Source: JAOZPE01 sp964601275
GTDB lineage: Bacteria > Krumholzibacteriota > Krumholzibacteriia > JAJRXK01
Reading direction: 5' to 3'
NCBI GenBank assembly: GCA_964601275.1
Contig: CAZRMV010000001.1
Coordinates: 124,001 to 188,000 of the forward strand
DNA: 64,000 bases
In this document: one piece after another, positions 25,833 to 35,159 of the stretch
How the letters are laid out: every line of letters starts with the position of its first letter
How positions within the stretch are numbered: the first letter of the stretch is position 1
Program-made: the position numbers and the translations under genes
The notes under the pieces: generated by a model
Database searches by the model: none
What the model saw: the letters and a program-made list of their open reading frames with translations, nothing else
Told to the model about the DNA's origin: nothing

Positions 25833-27701
25833 CTACCGCCGGGCCAGCAGGGCCGCGGTCGCCTTCGGGTTGATCAGCTTCAGGCCGGGTTGGCCGGGAA
25901 GCTGGTCGGCGCCCTCCTCGATCAACTCGATGATCCGCTTCGGGCTCAACGAGGGATCGAAGGCCACCATCTTGGCCGCCAGGTTCAGGGCGTTGGGCGA
26001 AGCCATCGAGGTACCCGACATCTTCATCCTCTCACCCCCGGGGACGAAGCTTTCCACCTCGAAACCGTTGGCGTACACCACCACGTTCTTGCCCATGCTG
26101 GTGAAGCCGGTGCGCTCGCCGGCCTGGTCGACCGCGCCCACCACCAGGAGGTTGTTCATCTCGTAGGACGACGGGATGTTGCGGTGGAAACCCACGTCGG
26201 AGTCGTCGTTGCCCGCGGCGACCACGAAGAGGATGTCCGGACACGAGGCCATCGCGTCGTGCAGGCCCTGGTCCAGGATCTCGAAGATCTCCTCGGCCAT
26301 GGCCTTGCGTCCCTCGGCGTCACCTCCCAGACCGTTGGCCTCCAGGCTCGATTCGATCTCCTTGAACGACCAGCCCCAGCTCATGTTCACCACCCGCACT
26401 CCGGTCTTCTTGAAGTACTCGGCCGAGGCGGCGTAGGACGCCGCGTGGCGCAACGCCCGCTCCTTGGTGATCGGGGCGGGAAGGGTGTGGTAATCGAAGG
26501 TGATGCGGTCGACGAGGATCCGGGCGTAGGGGTTGCCCCGGGTGGCGATGCCGGCCACGTGGGTCCCGTGGGCGTAGAGGCCGACGAAGCCCAACGAGGT
26601 CATGAAATCCTTGACCTGGTCGGCAGGAAGGCTCGAAAGGTGCTGACGCAGCTCTCCGGCTTCCTTGCTGTCGATAGCGGCCTGCAGGTCCATCAGGCCC
26701 TTCATGTAGTGCATGGCGCTCTCGACCTTGCCCTCCTGGTCTCCCAGCGGGTGGAGCAGGTCACCACTTGTCTTGCCTTCGAGGTCGAAGGCGATGCCAT
26801 GGAGATCGTCCACGAAGCCGTTGCCGTCGTCGTCCTTGCCGTTCTCGATTTCACCCGGATTGGTCCACAGCTTCTTCGGATAGACCGCCAGATCGACCCC
26901 GGAGTCCCAGATACCGACCACCACCGGGCTCAAGCCGTCGTGTTCGCTGAGGGTCCATTCCCGGGCGGGCCAGATGTTCTCCTTGGTCTCCTGGTGGGCG
27001 GCGACCACCTCGCCGTAGACCGCGATCCGGTCTTCGCGCAGGGGAATGATGACGTTCAGGGCGAAATAGAGGCCGATGAGACGGTCCGCCAGGTCGCCGC
27101 TCAGCTCGTGGGTCTTCTCGACGATGGGATCCAACTGCGACTTGACCATCCCCTCGATGAGGTTCTGCGAGAGGATCTCGGCCATGCCCTTCTGCTGCTG
27201 GATATCGTCCTGCACAACCTCCCAGGGAAGCGCCTGCAGGCTCGCCAACAGTGTCGTGCGGTAGGCTTCGCGGTAGGCATCCGAACCTCGGGGACCGGCT
27301 TGCCGCGCCGCGATCAGCGCGCGGGCACCGACGCCGGACATCAGCTTCGCCGACTCCTTGGTTTCCAGCGCCCTGATTCTCTCGACCAGGGCCAGGGCCT
27401 CCTCGTCCCTGCCCTCCATGAGGTCCAGGGCGGTCAGGGTGCCGTAGAAGCCCTTCAGGGTGGCGTCGTCCTGGATGTCGTAGGTTTCCAGGATCGATTC
27501 GATGTCCGACCGGACCTTGGCCGAAAGATCCCGCATCGCGTTGTCATCGCCCAGCATCTCGCTCACCGGACTCGTGACGGGATAGGAACGGACCGGCAGG
27601 TCGGTCAAATTCTGGACGGGAATCTTGTCTGCGGCGGTCGCCGGGGACAGGATCCCGGCCAGCATCAGCAGGCACAGCAAGGTCGACGGGATGCGTTTCA
27701 C
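25833..27701 (-). CDS. Exported subtilisin-family (S8) serine protease
   Basis: 622 residues from a GTG at 27701 with AGGAGG just upstream; the frame continues further upstream only as antisense of the pseudouridine synthase gene. A signal peptide (to about 24) and a 230-residue helical N-terminal region precede the S8 domain. The catalytic triad is Asp266 (VVGIWDSGVD), His378 (YAHGTHVAGIA) and Ser565 (MSGTSMASP), with the oxyanion Asn498 in VAAGN. A DDDGNGFVDD loop (290-299) looks like a calcium site. It is probably secreted or periplasmic. The helical region may act as an inhibitory propeptide or docking part. Confidence 0.95.
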   Translation of the reverse strand: MKRIPSTLLCLLMLAGILSPATAADKIPVQNLTDLPVRSYPVTSPVSEMLGDDNAMRDLSAKVRSDIESILETYDIQDDATLKGFYGTLTALDLMEGRDEEALALVERIRALETKESAKLMSGVGARALIAARQAGPRGSDAYREAYRTTLLASLQALPWEVVQDDIQQQKGMAEILSQNLIEGMVKSQLDPIVEKTHELSGDLADRLIGLYFALNVIIPLREDRIAVYGEVVAAHQETKENIWPAREWTLSEHDGLSPVVVGIWDSGVDLAVYPKKLWTNPGEIENGKDDDGNGFVDDLHGIAFDLEGKTSGDLLHPLGDQEGKVESAMHYMKGLMDLQAAIDSKEAGELRQHLSSLPADQVKDFMTSLGFVGLYAHGTHVAGIATRGNPYARILVDRITFDYHTLPAPITKERALRHAASYAASAEYFKKTGVRVVNMSWGWSFKEIESSLEANGLGGDAEGRKAMAEEIFEILDQGLHDAMASCPDILFVVAAGNDDSDVGFHRNIPSSYEMNNLLVVGAVDQAGERTGFTSMGKNVVVYANGFEVESFVPGGERMKMSGTSMASPNALNLAAKMVAFDPSLSPKRIIELIEEGADQLPGQPGLKLINPKATAALLARR

Positions 27702-27869
27702 GGCTCCTCCTGGGAAGCGGGAAGGAAGAAGATCGGCTCCGCGGCGGAGTCGTTGTCCGCCGGGACACTCCATGCTAGGGCGTCCGGGGAGGCTCCACAA
27801 GCCCGGCGCGGCCACCGATCCGCTGAAAAAGGGGTGGAATGTCGGGAATCCGGCGACCAAGATGGAGTC

Positions 27870-28781
27870 ATGGCTTCTGGACTGCGCACCCTCCAGGTCA
27901 CCGGGGCCGAGAGTGGTCTTCGGCTCGATGTGTACCTCACCCGCCACCTGGGCGTCTCCCGTCGTGCCGCCCAGCGCCTGCTCGAGGAACAAAGGGTCCG
28001 GGTGGAGGGCAAGGCCGCCAGCAAGGGACTGGCCCTGAAGGAAGGATGGAAGGTCGAGGTGGAATCCTTTTCCCCGCCGGGGCGGGAACCGGTGGCCCGG
28101 TACTCCGGGCCCGAGCTGGAGATCCTCGGGGAAGGTCCGGGTTGGGTGGCGGTCGACAAGCCAGCGGGGATGCCGGTCCATCCCTTGAAGGAAGACGAGC
28201 GGGACACCGCCCTGAATTTCGTGGCCTCGCGCTTCGCCGGCGTCATGGGGGTCGGCGAGGGAGGTCTGCGCAGCGGGGTGGTCCATCGCCTCGACGTGGA
28301 CACCTCCGGTGTGCTGCTGTTCGCCCTGGAAGAGAAGATGTGGAAGCAACTGCGGGCCGCCTTCAGCGCCCACCGCACCGAGAAGGTGTACCAGGCGGTG
28401 GTGCACGGACGACTGGACCGGGCGATGAAGGTCGAGTTCGACCTGCGCATCGCGCGGCACAAGCCGGCGCGGGTGGAAGTACGGCCCCTGGGCGAAGGGG
28501 AGAAGGGGTCTCGCACCTGCGCGACCGCGTTGAAGCCCCTGGAGGTGTTTTCGAAGGCGACCCTGGTCGAAGCCCGTCCGGTGAGCGGCTTCCTGCACCA
28601 GATCCGGGCGACCCTGGCCCACATGGGCCATCCCCTGCTGGGGGATCGTCTCTACGGCCCGCCCGACGATCCCGTTCCGGTCGGGCGTCACATGCTCCAT
28701 GCGAGTCTCTTGCGCATCGGCGACATCCTGCTGGAGAGTTCGCTTCCCGCGGATTTCGAAGCGGTGCTGGAGCAACTGTAG
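27870..28781 (+). CDS. RluD/RluC-family 23S rRNA pseudouridine synthase
   Basis: 303 residues. The N-terminal S4 RNA-binding domain (about 17-60) has RLDVYLTRHLGVSRRAAQRLLEEQRVRV. The catalytic domain has the family motif HRLDVDTSGVLLFA with catalytic Asp142, plus WVAVDKPAGMPVHP and the C-terminal HQIRATLAHMGHPLLGDRLYG. It converts uridine to pseudouridine in rRNA or tRNA; the exact site is not readable. The ribosome-binding site (GGAG, three bases before ATG) is unusually close. It lies 58 bases before the dehydrogenase gene. Confidence 0.93.
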   Translation: MASGLRTLQVTGAESGLRLDVYLTRHLGVSRRAAQRLLEEQRVRVEGKAASKGLALKEGWKVEVESFSPPGREPVARYSGPELEILGEGPGWVAVDKPAGMPVHPLKEDERDTALNFVASRFAGVMGVGEGGLRSGVVHRLDVDTSGVLLFALEEKMWKQLRAAFSAHRTEKVYQAVVHGRLDRAMKVEFDLRIARHKPARVEVRPLGEGEKGSRTCATALKPLEVFSKATLVEARPVSGFLHQIRATLAHMGHPLLGDRLYGPPDDPVPVGRHMLHASLLRIGDILLESSLPADFEAVLEQL

Positions 28782-28839
28782 TCTTCTTCCGGAAACGGTG
28801 ACCGGTCGTACGGCCGGGTCGAAGAGGGAGCGACGGTCG

Positions 28840-29883
28840 ATGAACGACAGGAACGCGGAACTCCAGGTCGCGGTGGTGGGAGTGGGCCGCATGGGCCACC
28901 ATCACGCGCGGATCTATCACGAGCTGGAAGGGGCGCGTCTGGCTGCGGTCGTCGACGCCGACGCGGAGCGGCGGGCCCGGGTGTCCGCCGATTTCGCCTG
29001 TGGGAGCTATGAGACCCTCGAAGAGCTCCTGGAGGCCTGCCCGCGGCTCGACGCGGTGAGCATCGCGACGCCGACGACCCACCACCTGGACGCGGCCCGG
29101 GCCCTGTTCCCCCGTGGAATTGCCTGCCTCATCGAGAAACCGCTGGCGGCGTCCTCGGCCGACGCGGCCGCCATCGCCGCTCTCAGCGCCGAACATTCCA
29201 CCATCTGCCAGGTGGGGCACACCGAGCGCTTCAATCCCGCAGTGCGGGCCGTGGCGGAGATGGACATTCGCCCCCGTTTCATCGAAGTCGACCGGGTGGC
29301 GCCGATGAGCTTCCGCTCGGTCGATGTCGGGGTGGTCTTCGATTTGATGATCCACGACCTGGACATCGTGCTCATGCTCTGCCGTTCGCCCCTGAAGGAG
29401 GTACACGCGGTGGGCGTGGGCGTCCTGTCGGACAAGGAGGACGTGGCCAACGCGCGTCTGCAGTTCGAAGACGGATGCGTCGCCAACCTCACCGTTTCCC
29501 GTCTGGCCATGAAGACCGAACGCAAACTGCGGGTGTTCAGCGAGAAGGTGTACGTGACCCTCGACTTCGCCAAGCGCAGTGGCATGGCGGTGTCCACCAC
29601 CGAGAACCGCGCGTCGATCGAGGCAGTGCGCGAGAAACTGGCCAAGGGGGAGGACCTCTCCGGCCTGGACTATCTCGCGCTGGTGAAGATGCAACCCCTG
29701 GAAATGGAAGAGGAAGAGCCGCTCAAGGCCGAGTTGCGGTACTTTCTCTCCTGCGTGCGCGACGGGAAGCCTCCGGTGATCGACGCCGAGGCGGGCCGGG
29801 CCGCGGTCGACGCGGCCGAGCGGGTCGTGCGCTCGATCCGCGAACACCACTGGGAAGGCTTCGAGGGGACGAGGCTGGGATGA
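28840..29883 (+). CDS. Gfo/Idh/MocA-family NAD(P)-dependent sugar dehydrogenase
   Basis: 347 residues from the ATG at 28840 behind GAGGGAG. The N-terminal Rossmann fold has VAVVGVGRMGHHHARIYHE and SIATPTTHH...LIEKPLA (the EKP motif). The C-terminal domain has VGHTERFNPAV and DVGVVFDLMIHDLDIVL. These last motifs resemble GnnA-type UDP-GlcNAc 3-dehydrogenases, which make the amino sugar of amide-linked lipid A and often sit in lpx clusters. No lpx or gnnB partner is visible here, so the substrate stays open. Confidence 0.88.
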   Translation: MNDRNAELQVAVVGVGRMGHHHARIYHELEGARLAAVVDADAERRARVSADFACGSYETLEELLEACPRLDAVSIATPTTHHLDAARALFPRGIACLIEKPLAASSADAAAIAALSAEHSTICQVGHTERFNPAVRAVAEMDIRPRFIEVDRVAPMSFRSVDVGVVFDLMIHDLDIVLMLCRSPLKEVHAVGVGVLSDKEDVANARLQFEDGCVANLTVSRLAMKTERKLRVFSEKVYVTLDFAKRSGMAVSTTENRASIEAVREKLAKGEDLSGLDYLALVKMQPLEMEEEEPLKAELRYFLSCVRDGKPPVIDAEAGRAAVDAAERVVRSIREHHWEGFEGTRLG

Positions 29884-29983
29884 CGCAGGGTTCTTTCCGC
29901 CCTGGTCGAATGTCGTCGAGTTCCGTCATTCACCCTTCGCGGCCGTATCCCAGCACAACCGGAAACCGCCGATCACACCGCCA

Positions 29984-30907
29984 TCAAGCATCTGGGTTGC
30001 AGAGTCCCGCACATATCGTCTGTCCCATCTCCATCGCGAGGGTCGTGGCGGTCTTGCCATCGCAATCCCGCAACCGTGGATCCGCTCCAGACGAGAGAAG
30101 GAGCCTCACCACCTCTTCGTTCCCATGTCCAGCGGCTCGCATGAGAGGAGTGTAGCCGCGGTTGGACGCCACATTCGGGTCGGCGCCATGGTCCAGGAGG
30201 AGGCGGGTGAGACTGACATCGGACGTCGCCGCCGCCAGAAGGCAGGACCAGCCGTCACCCGACCTCGCTGTCACGTTTCCTCCCTCGGCAATGGCCTTCC
30301 GGACGCCCTCGAGGTCACCTTCGTGCGCGGCCTTGAGGAGCGCGATATCCGCGCTGTCGTCAAGAGTGACCTCTACTTCCTCTCCACCCAGGATCCCCTT
30401 CAACCTGGCCCCGCGTTCATGCAGAAACCGGACGACAGCTTCCTTGCCGGCGTTGGCCGCCAGCAGCAATGGAGTCCAACCCAGTTCATCGATTGGATCG
30501 ACTTCTGCCCCGTGTTCCACGAGGAACTCCACGATCTCGAGGTGTCCGTGCAGAGCGGCGAAATGGAGTGCCGTGGATTCTTGCTTGATCCTCAGGCTGA
30601 CGTCGGCCCCCTCCTTCAGGGCCATCTGGGCCAGCTTGAGGTCGCCGGACAGGCCCGCGTCGAACAAGCGCAAATCGGTCACCTCTCCGGTCGACAGGTC
30701 GGTGAGAACAAGAACGTTCCAGATGTCCAGATCGACCTGTTTGGCCAAGAGTCCGTCTCCCGGGCCGGAGACTTCGCAGACACTCCCGTTCTCATCGGTT
30801 CGGATCGTGACGAGCAGGCTGATCAATCCCTCGGAAACGGACAGTGACAGGGAGACTGTCGCTTCATAGTTCGTGTTCGGTTTGAGACGGAGATCGTCGA
30901 TGTTCAT
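29984..30907 (-). CDS. Ankyrin-repeat protein
   Basis: 307 residues, ATG at 30907 behind GAGGGAAG. The first 75 residues are beta-rich (EATVSLSLSVSEGLISLLVTIRTDE) and match nothing I recognise. Then come about six ankyrin repeats (residues about 80-300), for example STALHFAALHGHLEIVEFLVEHGAEVD, LGWTPLLLAANAGKEAVVRFLHERGA and RGYTPLMRAAGHGNEEVVRLLLSSGADP. No signal peptide is seen, so it is likely cytosolic and binds proteins. Base composition is lower in GC than the flanks. It is divergent from a TIR-TPR gene, and the two may form one accessory module. Confidence 0.88.
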   Translation of the reverse strand: MNIDDLRLKPNTNYEATVSLSLSVSEGLISLLVTIRTDENGSVCEVSGPGDGLLAKQVDLDIWNVLVLTDLSTGEVTDLRLFDAGLSGDLKLAQMALKEGADVSLRIKQESTALHFAALHGHLEIVEFLVEHGAEVDPIDELGWTPLLLAANAGKEAVVRFLHERGARLKGILGGEEVEVTLDDSADIALLKAAHEGDLEGVRKAIAEGGNVTARSGDGWSCLLAAATSDVSLTRLLLDHGADPNVASNRGYTPLMRAAGHGNEEVVRLLLSSGADPRLRDCDGKTATTLAMEMGQTICAGLCNPDA

Positions 30908-31254
30908 GATTCTTCCCTCTTGTTCCGCTGTCGCACGACGGTAGGCACTCCCGTAGAGGGAGTGTAGGTGCCATTCTTGTCGAGCTCAAGACGATAATGG
31001 TTCGAGATCGTCGTCGGGGTGCGACGTCCTTCCGGGGAGCCGCAAAGTCATGCGGGTCAAGAGCCGACTCGATCCATCCGGTTCCGGCGGGAATCGGGCA
31101 CTCCGTGTCTCGATCGAAGAAGATGACTTCACGAAATCCAGGGTGCTGGGATACAATGTCCCCCCGTCGACGTCCGCGGTGCAGTCGGGAGCCGGTGCGT
31201 CGGCCCCAACCACTTTGGCCTTTCTCCTTTTGACACGAGGACGAGCCCTGATAC
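30908..31254. other. Divergent intergenic region between ankyrin and TIR genes
   Basis: A 347-base gap with no convincing gene. It holds a perfect seven-base inverted repeat CACTCCC/GGGAGTG at 30946-30964 with a five-base loop, close to the ankyrin start, which could be an operator. I see no consensus promoter of good quality on either strand. Confidence 0.5.
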
Positions 31255-32349
31255 ATGGAACCTTGGCAAGTACCTTTCGAAGCGTACACCGGAGATGAGC
31301 CGTATATCTTCGTCAGCTACTCCCACGCGGACAAGGATCCGGTCTATTCGGATCTCACCGACCTGCACCGCATGCGCTTCCGGATCTGGTACGACGAGGG
31401 TATCCTTCCCGGGAGGCAGTGGCCTGTGGAATTGGCCAATGCGTTGCATCGATGCAGTCAGGTCATCGTTTTCATATCCGAGAATTCCGTGGCATCAAGG
31501 AATGTCGTGGATGAGATCTTCTATGCATTGAACCATTCGAAAGACCTGTTGGTGATCTACCTGTCGGATACCGATTTGCCGCCCCACCTCGAGATGAAAC
31601 TGGGAAACATCCAGGCGATCATGCGTCATCGCCTCACGCGCGAGGTGTACTTGAAGAAACTGTCGGCGTCGTTGTTCCGTGATGGGGGCACTTTCCTGAG
31701 AGCGATGGCTTTCGAAGCGCCCGGCCTCGGAGAGGAGCGTGAAATTGTTGCAGCAGAGGAGTTGGATCCGATTCTCTCGCAGATCGCACGGTTCCACCGG
31801 CTTGGTCATTGGGACTCGATACGTCGGCTGAGCAAGACGGCCACGGCATCCCTGATCCATCATGCAAACTCTGATTTGAAGGATTGCCAGAGGTTGTCGG
31901 ACCTCGGCATCCATCTCACGGACGCCCAGGAAGACGTGTTGGCGAGACGGTGTTTTGATGTCTCGATCGAGACCTTGCTCTCCATCATACGAGATGGAAA
32001 CAGCGCTCTGGCGATTCGGGATCAGTTGGGGATGGTCTACAACAACCTGGCGAGGCTGCTTCGGAAGAATTTTCCGGCTTCCCGCAGTGCGGAGTCGTTC
32101 TACAGGAAGAGCCTCGAGATCTTCAAGATTCTGTATCCCGACCTTTCGGACGATCCGGACTTGGGAGATCGCCTGGGAATGGCCTATTCGAACCTGGGGA
32201 ATTCACTGAGAGCGCAAGGCAAGACGGAAGCGGCGAAGGCCGCCTACCAGGGAGCCGTGCGGATCTACGAGAGGATCTTGCGGGACTATCCAGGAGACGA
32301 AAGGCTGCGGAGGAGGCTTGAGCGCGCTGTTTTCGACCTCCGTCGGTGA
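31255..32349 (+). CDS. TIR-domain protein with TPR repeats
   Basis: 364 residues. The N-terminal TIR domain (about 14-130) starts with PYIFVSYSHADKD, has the box-2-like RFRIWYDEGILPG, and retains a glutamate at the NADase position in ASRNVVDEIFYAL. The C-terminal 180 residues are helical with TPR repeats (VYNNLARLLRKN, AYSNLGNSLRAQGKTEAAKAAYQGAV). Bacterial TIR proteins often cleave NAD+ or make a signalling nucleotide in antiphage defence. Here that is inference. GC is clearly lower than the neighbours (30 of 60 bases at 31441-31500 against 44 of 60 at 33181-33240), which hints at acquisition by transfer. Confidence 0.9.
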   Translation: MEPWQVPFEAYTGDEPYIFVSYSHADKDPVYSDLTDLHRMRFRIWYDEGILPGRQWPVELANALHRCSQVIVFISENSVASRNVVDEIFYALNHSKDLLVIYLSDTDLPPHLEMKLGNIQAIMRHRLTREVYLKKLSASLFRDGGTFLRAMAFEAPGLGEEREIVAAEELDPILSQIARFHRLGHWDSIRRLSKTATASLIHHANSDLKDCQRLSDLGIHLTDAQEDVLARRCFDVSIETLLSIIRDGNSALAIRDQLGMVYNNLARLLRKNFPASRSAESFYRKSLEIFKILYPDLSDDPDLGDRLGMAYSNLGNSLRAQGKTEAAKAAYQGAVRIYERILRDYPGDERLRRRLERAVFDLRR

Positions 32350-32550
32350 GATCATCGGCCCCGCCGTCGATCCTCCCGATGGTCCGGGAGAATACGGCCT
32401 TGTTTGCAGGGGTGCCGGACCATGGAAGAGTCTGAGGGTCCCATGTTCGTGGAAGAGCGAGGGGGCGGGGCTCCCGGTTCTCGTCTTCTATGATGGAGAC
32501 CTTGCGCGCTCCCCGCAACGGACACGCCCCACTCTCCAGAGGAGATCGCG

Positions 32551-32979
32551 ATGCAGTATCAGGTCTACGAGGAAGGTCCCATCACCGTTGTCTCCTTCCG
32601 AGGCAGGATGACCGGCGGGCCGGCCGCCGATGAGTTCCGGGTCGTCCATCGCAAGTTGATCGGGAAGGGCCGCCGGCTTTTCCTTTTCGACCTCTCCCGG
32701 GTGAAGTATGTGACCTCCTGCGGGGCCGGAGTGATCATCGGAGCCCATACCCGCGCGACCGAACAAGGCGGGAGGTTGAAACTGGTGGTCGACACCGAGC
32801 GGGTCAGGAATCTCCTGCATCTCATCCAGTTGTACCGGGTCATGGAGATCCACGAGACCCTCGAGGAAGCGCTGGCGTCCTTTGTCAACGACCTGAGGGC
32901 AGGTCGCGAAGGAGCGCAATGCGGGCGGGACGCCGCTTCGTCACCGGGGAGGAGCAGCGTCGTATCGACGGAGCGATGA
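32551..32979 (+). CDS. STAS-domain protein (anti-anti-sigma factor-like)
   Basis: 142 residues; ATG at 32551 behind AGAGGAGA. The STAS fold (about 1-108) has VVSFRGRMTGGPAADEFR, LFLFDLSRVKYVTSCGAGVI with the conserved phosphorylatable Ser in the loop, and VRNLLHLIQLYRVMEIHETLEEAL. It probably switches partners by serine phosphorylation, as SpoIIAA/RsbV do. The PP2C phosphatase at 10322-11908 is the kind of enzyme that reactivates such proteins, but it is 20 kb away. The last 30 residues run over the start of the SDR gene. Confidence 0.9.
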   Translation: MQYQVYEEGPITVVSFRGRMTGGPAADEFRVVHRKLIGKGRRLFLFDLSRVKYVTSCGAGVIIGAHTRATEQGGRLKLVVDTERVRNLLHLIQLYRVMEIHETLEEALASFVNDLRAGREGAQCGRDAASSPGRSSVVSTER

Positions 32980-33914
32980 GGTCCAACGACAGTTCTCTCA
33001 GGGGACGCCGGGTGCTGGTGACCGGCGCCAGCTCGGGCATCGGGCGTCTGGCCGCGCGTGAGCTGGTAAGCCGGGGCGCCTCGGTGAGCCTCCTGGTGCG
33101 CGACGCGCGGCGGGGAGAGCGTACCCGCCGGTGGATCGAGACCACCACCTTCGGCGTCCAGGCGCCCGAGGTGCTGCTCTGCGATCTCTCCGATCTCGAC
33201 CAGGTGCGCCGCGCCGCCGGGGAATTCCGCCGGTGCCACCGGCGCCTCGATGTCCTGGTGAACAACGCCGGCGTGCTGCAGCGCCGTCGCCGCCTCAGCC
33301 CCCAGGGGCATGAATGGACCCTGGCGGTGAACCATCTGGGTCCTTTCCTGCTCACTCTCTCTTTGCTCGACCTGATGCCCCGCGGTGGTCGCATCGTCAA
33401 CGTGGCCTCGGTGGCCCACACCCGCGGGCGCTTCGATTTCGACGACATGACCCTTGCCCGCGGCTATTCCATGTGGGGAGCCTACGCGCGCTCGAAGCTG
33501 GCCAACGTGCTCTTCACCTACGAGCTGGCCCGCCGCCTCGCTCCCCGCGGCATCGACGTGAACGCCCTGCACCCGGGCACCTTGCCCACGGGAATCGCCC
33601 GCGGCCATTCGCGGGCGGCTTCGTGGCTCTGGAAGATCCTCACCCGCTTCTCGGGAAAGGTCGAGGAGGGAAGCGACGCGGTGGTGGAACTGGCCGGCGA
33701 TCCCGATCTGGAAGGAACCACCGGCCGCTACTTCTACAAGGTGTCGGAAGCGGAATCCTCGCCCCAGAGCCACGACCCCATGCTGCAGGACGCGCTATGG
33801 CGGTGGTCGCTGGAGGCGGTGGGTCTTCCCGAAGACACCGTCCCGCCGCCGCGGCCTGGCGCGCTGGGCGGGTCCTCGGTCGAGCGGGAGAACCGTACGC
33901 CGCTCTCTCAGTAG
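32919..33914 (+). CDS. Short-chain dehydrogenase/reductase (retinol dehydrogenase-like)
   Basis: 331 residues from the ATG at 32919 with AAGGAG four bases upstream; an ATG at 32976, which overlaps the STAS stop as ATGA, is the alternative. Classical SDR motifs are present: VTGASSGIGRLAAREL (cofactor loop), DVLVNNAGVLQ, the serine in IVNVASVAHTRG and the catalytic YARSKLANVLF (Tyr-x3-Lys). The Arg-rich segment after the glycine motif favours NADP(H). The substrate is unknown. The C-terminus is Pro-rich and overlaps the convergent reductase gene by seven bases. Confidence 0.9.
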   Translation: MRAGRRFVTGEEQRRIDGAMRSNDSSLRGRRVLVTGASSGIGRLAARELVSRGASVSLLVRDARRGERTRRWIETTTFGVQAPEVLLCDLSDLDQVRRAAGEFRRCHRRLDVLVNNAGVLQRRRRLSPQGHEWTLAVNHLGPFLLTLSLLDLMPRGGRIVNVASVAHTRGRFDFDDMTLARGYSMWGAYARSKLANVLFTYELARRLAPRGIDVNALHPGTLPTGIARGHSRAASWLWKILTRFSGKVEEGSDAVVELAGDPDLEGTTGRYFYKVSEAESSPQSHDPMLQDALWRWSLEAVGLPEDTVPPPRPGALGGSSVERENRTPLSQ

Positions 33915-34903
33915 CGCGGCGGCGGGGCGGGCTTGTTCTGCAGGATGCCCTCGATGCGATCCATCACCTCGTCATCGAGACGGTCGACCACCTCGAGCGC
34001 CTTCAGGTTTTCGCGCAACTGCTCCACCTTCGACACTCCGAGGATCACCGTGCTCACGCGGGGGTTCTTCAGGCACCAGGCCAGCGCCAACTGGGACAGG
34101 CTCACTCCCAGATCGTTCGCGACCGGTTCGAGGGCCGCGGCGGTGGCGATCTTCTTCCGGCCCTTCTCCGAGAGGATCTGTTCCTTCAGCCACTCGTAGT
34201 CGGGAAGGGTCAGCCGGGATCCCTCGGGGACACCGTCCTTGTACTTGCCGGTGAGGATGCCCGACGCCAGGGGAGACCAGATGGTCGTTCCCAGTCCCAC
34301 GGTCTCGTACAGGTGGCGATACTCGGCCTCCACCCGGTCGCGGTGCAGCATGTTGTACTGGGGCTGCTCCATCACCGGCGGAGTCAGGCCCCATTCGCGC
34401 GCGATCTTGTGGGCCTCCATGATCTCGACCGCGCTCCACTCGCTGGTGCCCCAATAGATGACCTTGCCCTGGCGTACCAGGATGTCCATGGCCCGGACGG
34501 TCTCCTCGATCGGGGTGTCCGGATCGGGCCGGTGGCAGAAGAAGAGGTCGAGATAGTCCACCTGCAGGCGCCGCAGGGCCGCGTGGCAGGCGTCGTGCAG
34601 ATGCTTGGCCGACAATCCCTTCTGGGTAGGCCGATCGCCTCCCCAGTAGGCCTTGGACGACACGCAGTAGGTGTCGCGCAGCCATCCCAGCTTCTTCAGC
34701 GCCCGGCCCATGATCTCCTCGGACTGGCCGTGGGCATAGGCCTCGGCATTGTCGAAGAAGTTCACGCCGGCCTCGTAGGCCATCGCCATGCAATCGAGGG
34801 CCTTCCGGTCGTCGAGCTGGTAGTGGAAGGTCACCCACGATCCCAACGAGAAGGCGGAAAGCTTCAGTCCGCTGCGTCCCAGGCGGCGATAGGGCATATC
34901 CAT
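33908..34903 (-). CDS. Aldo/keto reductase (Kv-beta-like)
   Basis: 331 residues. The TIM-barrel AKR motifs are all present: FFDNAEAYAHGQSEEIMGRAL (catalytic Asp and Tyr), the lysine in VSSKAYWGG, the histidine in DLFFCHRPDPDTPIEE, and the cofactor region LGVSKVEQLRENLKAL. The pattern is that of the NADPH-dependent AKR6/voltage-gated-channel beta-subunit group, whose members reduce aldehydes and ketones. It converges on the SDR gene and is divergent from the large exported protein. Confidence 0.93.
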   Translation of the reverse strand: MDMPYRRLGRSGLKLSAFSLGSWVTFHYQLDDRKALDCMAMAYEAGVNFFDNAEAYAHGQSEEIMGRALKKLGWLRDTYCVSSKAYWGGDRPTQKGLSAKHLHDACHAALRRLQVDYLDLFFCHRPDPDTPIEETVRAMDILVRQGKVIYWGTSEWSAVEIMEAHKIAREWGLTPPVMEQPQYNMLHRDRVEAEYRHLYETVGLGTTIWSPLASGILTGKYKDGVPEGSRLTLPDYEWLKEQILSEKGRKKIATAAALEPVANDLGVSLSQLALAWCLKNPRVSTVILGVSKVEQLRENLKALEVVDRLDDEVMDRIEGILQNKPAPPPRY

Positions 34904-35019
34904 GGTTGATTCCCACCTCCGGCAGGGAATGAAAGGGTCGAGTATGCGGGTTCAGGGTCGCTCATTCCGGAGACCACCCTGCGGGGTGGGATCTCCGGCG
35001 GACCTCCATTCTGCGCCGA

Positions 35020-35049
35020 TTGAATCCGCTGCGGTAAAAGCAGTATAAT
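35020..35049 (+). promoter_or_regulatory. Sigma-70-like promoter of the large exported protein gene
   Basis: -35 TTGAAT (35020-35025), an 18-base spacer and a perfect -10 TATAAT (35044-35049). Transcription should start near 35056, leaving a 100-base leader before the ATG at 35160. Confidence 0.7.
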
Positions 35050-35159
35050 GCAAGGTGGAGCCGGTGGACATCCTCGAAACCTCGCCCGGCCCTCGCCTGC
35101 ATCGCGCCCGGGGCGCGCCCGGGCGATCCAGCGCTCCCGTCCCCCAGGAAAGCGACACC

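Noticed and set aside
25890..27869. Plus-strand upstream extension of the pseudouridine synthase frame
   Set aside because: It is antisense to the subtilase gene, which has an intact catalytic triad. The S4 domain starts just after the ATG at 27870.
30864..31289. A 141-codon minus-strand frame between the ankyrin and TIR genes
   Set aside because: No ribosome-binding site, no recognisable pattern, and it overlaps the starts of both real genes.
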